From Pelomonas sp. CA6 (GTDB taxonomy: Bacteria > Pseudomonadota > Gammaproteobacteria > Burkholderiales > Burkholderiaceae_C), in assembly GCF_022549225.1 (NCBI RefSeq), contig NZ_JAKZFD010000007.1, forward strand, positions 124,001-188,000: 64,000 nucleotides of DNA, given 5' to 3'. The notes below the pieces were generated by a model. It was not told the origin of the DNA and searched no databases. It saw only the letters and a list, made by a program, of their open reading frames with translations. This document shows, one piece after another, positions 53,143 through 62,100 of the stretch; the first letter of the stretch is position 1, and every line of letters begins with the position of its first letter. A program made the position numbers and the translations under genes.

Positions 53143-56100
53143 ATGAACACCTCCGCCCAGGTCCACCCCATGAAGCCCCAAGCCCGCAGGCCCAGTCCCT
53201 TCTCCCGAGACCATTGGTGGCAGCGCGCGCGAAGGGTCGCGCTGGGGCTGGTGGCAGGTCTTGCCTGCGGCTTTCTGGTGCCGCTGCCGACGCAGGCCCA
53301 GACCATCTACTGGAACGGTGCCACCACCAGCGCCACCGGTTCGGTGCTGGGCGGCACCGGCACCTGGGATGCGGCCACCACCAACTGGGTCAATAGCGCC
53401 GGCCTGCTCGCCGGCATCTGGCCTGGCAGCACCAGCATTGCGGTCTTCCAGGGGACCGCCGGGACCGTGACGGTCAGCGGTACGCAGAGCGCCGGCGGGC
53501 TGAGCTTCAATGTGGGCGGCTACAGCGTCAGTGGTGGCACGCTGAGCCTGGCCGCCGTGACCAACCCGCTCACCGTGGGCAGCGGGCTCTCGGTGTCCAT
53601 CGGCAGCGCCATCACCGGCGCCAATCCGCTGACCAAGGAGGGCGCGGGCAGTGCCACGCTGTCGGGCTCCATCGGAAGCCGGGCCTTGACGGTCAACGGT
53701 GGCACGCTGACGCTGGGGGGCAGCAACTCCCTGGTGTCGGCCGCCGTGGCCGGCGGCAGCAGCGGCGCCACGCTGGTCAACAGCGCGGCCAACACCTTCA
53801 CCAGCACCACGGCCGGCCTGATCGTCGGCAACGCGGGCACCGACACCGCCAGCAGCGTGCAAATCTCTGCCGACCTGACGACGCCCGTCGTCCTGATCGG
53901 CAATGCGAGCGGTGCGTCGGGCACGGTCACGCAGACCGCGGGCACGGTCACGACCAGCGCGGGAGGGGTGGCCACCGGTGGGTTCAATCTGAACATCGGC
54001 TATGCGGCCGGATCCACCGGGGTCTACAACTTCAGCGGAGGGGCGATCGGCAACGTCAGCGGCAATTTCATGGCTACTGGCACCTATGGCAACGGCACCT
54101 TCAACCAGACCGGCGGTACATTGACCGGCAATAGTTGGACCATCGTCGGCCGCTACCCAGGCAGCACCGGCAACTACAACATCAGTGCCGGCACGTTGAT
54201 CCAGACCGGCGCCACCAGCACCGGCATCATCGTCGGCGAAGAAGGCACCGGCGTGATGACGATCAGCGGCAGCGCGCTGGTCGATGCCCAGGGCACCTTC
54301 TGGTTCGGGCACAACGGTGCCACCGGCACGGTGAACCTCAATGGCGGCACGCTGGCCGCCAACTATGTGTCCATGTACGGCAATGCCGCGGCGACCACGG
54401 GCACCACCGGCACCTTCAACTTCAATGGCGGCACGCTGCGCGCCAAGTCGGCCAATGCCACCTTCATGTGGGGCCTGGCCGCGGCCAATCTGCAAAGCGG
54501 CGGCGGCACCATCGACGACGGCGGCTTCGCGATCACCGTGCCGCAGGTGCTGGCCGGCAGCGGCGCGCTGAGCAAGAGCGGCGCGGGCACGCTGACGCTG
54601 AGCGGCGTCAACACCTTCAGCGGCGGCCTCAACATCAACGCCGGCACGCTGGCCATCGGCGGCAGCGGCCAGCTGGGCTCGGGCAGCTATGCCGGCGCGA
54701 TCGCCAATGCGGCGGCCTTCCAGTACAACTCCAGCGCGGCCCAAACGCTGTCGGGTGTGATCTCCGGCACCGGCACGCTGAGCAAGAGCACCGGCACCGG
54801 CACGCTGATCCTGACCGGCGCCAACACCTACACCGGCTCGACCACGGTCAACGCCGGCACGCTGCAGGTCGGCGCGGGCGCGACGGCCGGCGACATCACC
54901 AGCAGCAGCGGCGTCAGCGTGGCCAGCGGGGCCACCCTGGCCTTCAACCGCAGCGACGCCTACAGCTTCGGCAAGGTGATCAGCGGCGCGGGCGGCGTGA
55001 CCCAGGCCGGCGCGGGGGTGACCACGCTGTCGGCCACCAACACCTACACCGGCGCGACCACCGTCAACGCCGGCACGCTGACGATAGACACAGCGGGCTC
55101 GCTGGGAAGTGGCAACTACGCCGGCACATTGACCGTTGCGTCGGGTGCCACCTTGAATCACATCTCGGGTGTCAGCCAGACCTACAGCAACCTGGCGGGC
55201 GCCGGCACCATCAACCTCAACGGCACGGGGGGCAGCGCGGCCCCGGTGACCGTCAGCGGCAACCAGAATTTCACCGGCACATTGAACATTGGTGGCTACA
55301 CCAAGTTCATCAATGGCACGAACGCGACCGGCGCCGGCGTGGGGAAGGCGGCGGCCGTGGTGGTCAACAACGGAGGCACGGCAGACCTGACGGCATCCGG
55401 CGGCAATGGCTTCATCGGCTGGCCCAGCCCCACAACCGTGGTCACCCTCAATGCCGGCGGCACGCTGCTGGCCGGGTCGCAGGTGATTGACCTGAGCACC
55501 CTGAATCTCAATGGAGGCACGCTGGCGAGTTCGGGCACTCCGGACCCCACGAACGGTAGCTACTTTCTGTTCGGCACCGTGAACGTCACCGCCAGTTCGA
55601 CCCTCAGCGCCCAAAGCGTGGTGATGGGTGTCAGTGGCGGCGTCAACTTCAATGTCAGCAGTGGTGCGGTGCTGACCGTGTCCGGCACCATTGTTCGCCC
55701 GGGCAATGGCACCGACAACGGCTTCATCAAGAGTGGTGCCGGCACCATGGTCCTGGGCGCTGCCAATACCTACACCGCGGCCACTACTGTCAACGCCGGC
55801 ACCCTGATCGTGACCGGTAGCACCGGTACCGGCGCGGTGAGCATCAACTCGGGAGCCACGCTCAAGGGCACAGGCTCGGTCAAGGGGGCGGCCACCATCG
55901 CCTCGGGCGGCACACTGAGTCCCGGCATGAGCCCGGGCACGATCAGCTTCACCAGCGGCCTGACGCTCAGCAGCGGCTCGACCAGCAGCTTCGAACTGGC
56001 GCAGCCCGGCACCGCCGGCGGCAGCTGCAACGACCTGGTGCAGGTCACCGGCAACCTGACGCTGGGCGGCACGCTGGTGGTGACCAAGGCCGACGGCGCG

Positions 56101-59100
56101 GCCGGCTGCGCCAGCAGCTTCGACGTGGGCACCTACACGCTGTTCACCTACACCGGCACGCTGGCCGGGAGCTTCAGCAGCATCACCATGCCCTCGGGCT
56201 ATGTGGGCCGCATCGACACCGGCACGGCCGGCCAGGTCAAGCTGATCGTGGACACGTCGACCGACATGACCTTCTGGGACGTCACCGGCAACAACAACGC
56301 CATCAACGGCGGTACCGGCACCTGGGACGCCAGCACCGCCAACTGGACCAATGCCAGCGGCGGCGTGAACGGCGCCTGGGCCGGTGGCACCAGCGTGGCG
56401 AGCTTCCAGGGCACGGCCGGCACGGTGACGGTGAGCGGCACGCAGAGCATCGGAGGCTTGAGCTTCGGCGTCACCGGCTACACGCTCACCGGCAGCGGCA
56501 CGCTCAATGGCGCGGCCGCGAGCAACCCGATCTCCGTCACCACGGGCACCGCGACGATCGGCGCCCACCTGTCCGGCGGCCCTTTGGTCAAGACCGGTTC
56601 GGGCACGGCGATCTCGACCGTCTCCAACACCTTCAGCAGCCTGCAGGTCAGCCAGGGCACGATGCAGTTTGGTACGGGCACTTCGGGCGGCGGCCAGGCG
56701 CAGGAGGCGCTGTCCTTCCCCGCCAGCATCCCCGTCACGGTGGACAGCGGTGCCACGCTGGCGATCAACGTCGCCTTCAACCCGAATTACACGCCGACCC
56801 AGCTGTCCGGCAGCGGCACCATCAGCCTGCAGTCTGGCGTCATGCTGAGCATCCTGGCCGACGTCGACTTCAGCGGCACGCTGAGCATGCCCGGCGGCAC
56901 GCTGACCCTCGGCAATCCCAGCGACGCGACGGGCACCACCGGCACGATGAACAACCTGAGCCAGGTCAGCTGCTCCGGCAGCTCCGGCGTGCAGTTCTGG
57001 CGTGCGGGCAGCTACACCTTCCCGGCGGCAATGACCGGCACCTGCAGCATCTGGACCTATTCCACCTCGCCCGGCCCCATCCTCACCGGCAACAGCAGCT
57101 TCACCGGATCGGTCTACATGAACGCCGGCACGCTGCAGATCGGCAACGGCGGCACCACCGGCGACATCGGCAGCACCAGCGGCGTGGGGTCGAGCAGCGG
57201 CGCCATCCTGTCCTTCAAGCGCAGCGACGCCTACAGCTTTGGCAAGGTCTACTCCGGCGGCGGCGGTTTCTCGCAGGACGGCACCGGCAGCAGCACGCTC
57301 ACCGCGGTCAACACCTACACCGGGCCCACCAGCGTCAATGCCGGCAGCCTGGTCATCGGCGGCACGGGCAGCCTGGGCAGCGGCAGCTATGCCGGCGCAA
57401 TCAGCATCGCCAGCGGCGCGAACCTCAGCTATGCCTCCAGCGCGGCGCAGACCTTCTCCGGCGTGATCTCCGGCGCCGGCAGCCTGAGCAAGACCACCAG
57501 CGCCGCGAGCACGCTGACCCTCAGCGGCGTGAACACCTTCAGCGGCGACATCACGATCAGCGCCGGCACGCTGGCCATCACCGGCAGCGGGCAGCTGGGC
57601 GCGGGGAGCCACGCCGGCAACATCGCCAACAGCGGCGCACTGCAATACAACTCCAGCGCAACGCAGACGCTGTCGGGCGTGATCTCGGGCACCGGCAGCC
57701 TGAGCAAGGCCACGGGCACCGGCACGCTGACGCTCGCTGGCGTCAACACCTACACCGGTGCCACGACGGTCAGCGCGGGCAAGCTCAGCATCACCGGCAG
57801 CACCGCCAGCGGCAGCGCTGTCACCGTCGCCAGCGGCGGCACGCTGGGAGGCACCGGCACGGTCGGTGGCGCCACCACGGTGCAGTCCGGCGGCGCGCTG
57901 AGCCCGGGCCTGAGCCCGGGCACGCTCAGCTTCGGCAGTGGCCTGACGCTCAACAGCGGCTCCACCAGCAACTTCGAGCTGGGCCAGGCCGGCACCGCCG
58001 GCGGCAGCTGCAACGATCTGGTCCAGGTCACCGGCAACCTCACGCTGGGCGGCACGCTGGCGGTCACCGCCACCAGCGGTGCGGCGGGCTGCGCCAGCAG
58101 CTTCGGCCCCGGCACCTACACCCTGTTCACCTACACCGGCACGCTGAGCGGCAGCTTCGGCACGGTCACCATGCCCTCGGGCTACAGCGCGCGGGTGGAT
58201 ACCAGCACGGCGGGCCAGGTCAACCTGATCGTCGTCAACGCCAGCTCGCTGACCTACTGGGATACCACGGCGGGCAACAACCTGGTCAATGGTGGCACCG
58301 GCACCTGGGACGGGGTGACGTCCAACTGGACCGACGCCAATGGCATCGTCAACGGCGTCTGGCCCGGCAGCACCAGCCTGGCGACCTTCCAAGGCACGGC
58401 GGGCACGGTGACGGTCAGCGGCACGCAAAGCACCGGCGGCCTGACCTTCAACACCACCGGCTACACCGTCACCGGCGGCACGCTGAACCTGGCCAGCGCG
58501 AACACGCCGCTGACCGTGAGCAGCGGCACGGCCACGCTGAACAGCAGCATCACCGGCACCCAGGGCTGGCTCAAGAGCGGCAGCGGCACGCTCAACGTCG
58601 GCGCGGGCAACACCGGCATCACCGGCGGCCTCACGATCAGCCAGGGCAGCTTCGTCAGCAATGCGCTCACGGCAGCCGGCCCGACCAACTCGACGATCAC
58701 ACTGGGCGACGCCAGCACCGGCAGCAACGACGTGGCCTGGCGCTTCTCGGGGGGCATGACCAGCAACGGCGTCTACCTGTACCACAACGTCACCGTGGCC
58801 AACCAGGGCAGCGGCACGGTGACCCTCGGTCCCAATTCGGCCGGCCAGTTCAACGAGGTGCGCGGAACGCTGACCGTCAACCGGGCGCTGACCATCAACG
58901 ACAGCTCGGGCGACCGCTTCAGTTGGGTCGGCAAGATCTCCGGCAGCGCGCCCATGACCTTGACCGGCACGCGCTTCCTGCCCTATCAGAACGCCTCGAC
59001 CTCGGACTACACCGGCACCATCACGGTCAGCTCGGGCACCACGCTGCAGATCGGCGACTCGGTCGTGCCCAACAGCGATGTGGTGAACAACGGCACGCTG

Positions 59101-62100
59101 TGGCTCAACGGCGGCACGCCGGTGATCGGCGCGCTCAGCGGCGCCGGCAACGGCACGGCGATCAACGCGGCCTCCACCTTCTCGATTGGCAACAACAACG
59201 GTTCCGCCACCTACAGCGGCGCACTGAGCAACGGCACCGGGCTGAACCTGGTGAAGCTGGGCAGCGGCACGCAGATCTTCACCGGCGCCAACACCTATGC
59301 CGGCACGACGACCATCAACGCCGGCACGCTGCAGATCGGCAACGGCGGCAGCTCGGGTGACCTGAGCAGCAGCAGTGTCACCGTGGCCAGTGGCGCCAGC
59401 TTCGCCTTCAACCGCAGCGATGCCTCCTACAGCTTCGTCAACGTGATCGGTGGGGCCGGCACGGTGCTGCAGACCGGAACCGGGACCACCACGCTGACCC
59501 GCGTCAACACCTACACCGGCCCGACCACGGTGAGCGCGGGCACGCTGGTGGTGGGCGGGGCCGGCAGCCTGGGCAGTGGCAGCTATGCCGGCGCGATCAG
59601 CATCGCCAGTGGCGCCAGCTTCAGCTACGCGTCCAGCGCGGCGCAGACCTTGTCCGGCGTGATCTCCGGCGCCGGAAGCCTCGCCAAGACCACCAGCGCG
59701 ACCAGCACGCTGACGCTCAGCGGCGTGAACACCTTCAGCGGTGACGTCACAATCAGCGCCGGCACGCTGGCCATCGCCGGCAGCGGCCAGCTGGGCAGCG
59801 GCAGCTATGCGGGCAACATCAGCAACGCCGGCACGCTGCAGTACAACTCCAGCGCCGACCAGATCCTGTCCGGCGTGATCTCGGGCACGGGGGCGCTGTC
59901 CAAGAGCACCGGCAGTGGCACGCTGACGCTCAGCGGCAGCAACACTTACAGCGGCACGACCACCGTCAGCGCCGGCAGCCTCAGCGTGACCGGTGCCACC
60001 GGCACCGGCGCGGTCACCATCGCCAGCGGCGGCACGCTCAAGGGCACCGGCACCGTCGGCGGGACCACCACGGTGCAGTCGGGTGGCGCGCTGAGTCCGG
60101 GGCTGAGCCCCGGCACGCTGAGCTTCGGCAGCGGCCTGACGCTGAACAGCGGCTCCACGACCAACTTCGAGCTGGCCCAGGCCGGCAGCGCCGGCGGCAG
60201 CTGCAACGACCTGATCGTGGTCACCGGCAACCTCACGCTGGGCGGCACGCTGGCCGTGACCAAGGCCGATGGCGCGGCCGGCTGCGGCAGCAACTTCAGC
60301 ACCGGCACCTACACGCTGTTCACCTACACCGGCACGCTGAGTGGCAGCTTCAGCACGGTGACAATGCCCGCGGGCTTCAGCGCGCGGGTGGACACCAGCA
60401 CCGCCGGCCAGGTCAACCTGATCGTTGTCAACGCCAGCTCGCTGACCTACTGGGACACCACCGCCGGCAATAACGCGGTCAATGGCGGCACGGGCACCTG
60501 GGACGGCGCGACCACGAACTGGAGCGACTCGGGCGGCACCGTCAACGGGGTCTGGCCCGGCGGCACCAGCATTGCAACCTTCCAAGGCACGGCGGGCACG
60601 GTGACGGTGAGCGGCACGCAGAGCATGGGCGGGCTCACGTTCAACACCAACGGCTACACCCTGACCGGCGGCACGCTGACCCTGGCCAACGCCAGCGGCA
60701 ACCCCTTCACGGTGAGCAATGCGGGCGACACGGCCACCATCGCCAGCGCGCTGTCCGGCAGCAATGCCCTCAGCAAGGCCGGCGCCGGCACGTTGAGCCT
60801 GACCGGCAGCAACACCAGCAGCCTGACCGGCGCGATCACGGTCGGCGCCGGCACGCTGAAGGCCCAGATCAATGGCAGCTCCGGCCTCAACGCGCTGGGC
60901 ACCGGGGCGGTCAGCGTGCCTGGTGGGAGCACGCTCTACCTGGACAACACGGCCACCGCGTTGAATGCGGTCATCTCGGTGAACAACACCATCACCGGCA
61001 CCGGCACCATCACGCTGAACTTCGCCACCGATGCGAGCAACAACGCACGCAACACCTACCTCAACGGCATCAGCGGTTTCACTGGCACGCTGTCGCTGAC
61101 CACGGCCAGCAGCACGGCCGACAAGTTCAACAACAGCGCGGGTGGAAGCTTTGCTGGCACCTTGATCGTGGGCAATGCCACCACGCTGTACACCAACACC
61201 GCCGCCAGCTTCACGGTCAGCGGCGGCATCCAGGTCACCGGGGTGGGCAACCTCGAAAACCGTGGCGCGCTGCGTGTCAGCAATACGCTCAACAGCAGCA
61301 GCATGGTGCTGCTGGGCAACACCACCGTCGCGACCGAGGGCGGCACCATCAATGCGCCGATCTCGGCGGGCAGCGCGGGCCTGAAGACGCTGACCTTGGG
61401 CGCCTCGACCTCGGCGTCCACGCTGACCCTGCCGGGTGTGATCAGCGACGGCAGCGGCCAGCTGGGCCTGAGCACCGCCTATGGCACCAGCACGCTCAGC
61501 GGCGTGAACACCTACACCGGCGCCACCAGCATCGCCTCGGGCAGCACGCTGATCCTCAGCGGCAGCGGGGTGCTGGGCAATGGCAGCTACGCCGGCGCCA
61601 TCAGCAATGCCGGCGCGCTGCAGCTCAACACCAGTGCCGACCAGACCCTGTCCGGCGTGATCTCCGGTACCGGTACGCTGAGCAAGAGCACCGGCACCGG
61701 CACGCTGACCTTGAGTGGCGCCAACACCTACACCGGTGCCACCACGATCAATGCCGGCAAGCTGAGCGTCACTGGCAGCACCGCCAGCGGCAGCACGGTC
61801 AGCATCGCCAGCGGGGCCACGCTGATGGGCACGGGCACGGTGGGCGGAGCGACCACGGTGCAGGCCGGCGGCGCCCTGAGCCCGGGCCTGAGCCCCGGTA
61901 CGCTCAGCTTCGGCAGCGGGCTGACGCTGAGCAGCAGCTCCACCAGCAACTTCGAACTGGCCCAGGCCGGCACGGTGGGTGGCAGCTGCAACGACCTGGT
62001 CGCCGTCACCGGCAACCTGACGCTGGGCGGCACGCTCGCGGTCACCGCCGCCGACGGCGCGGCCGGCTGCACCAGCAGCTTCGGTACCGGCGTCTACACA

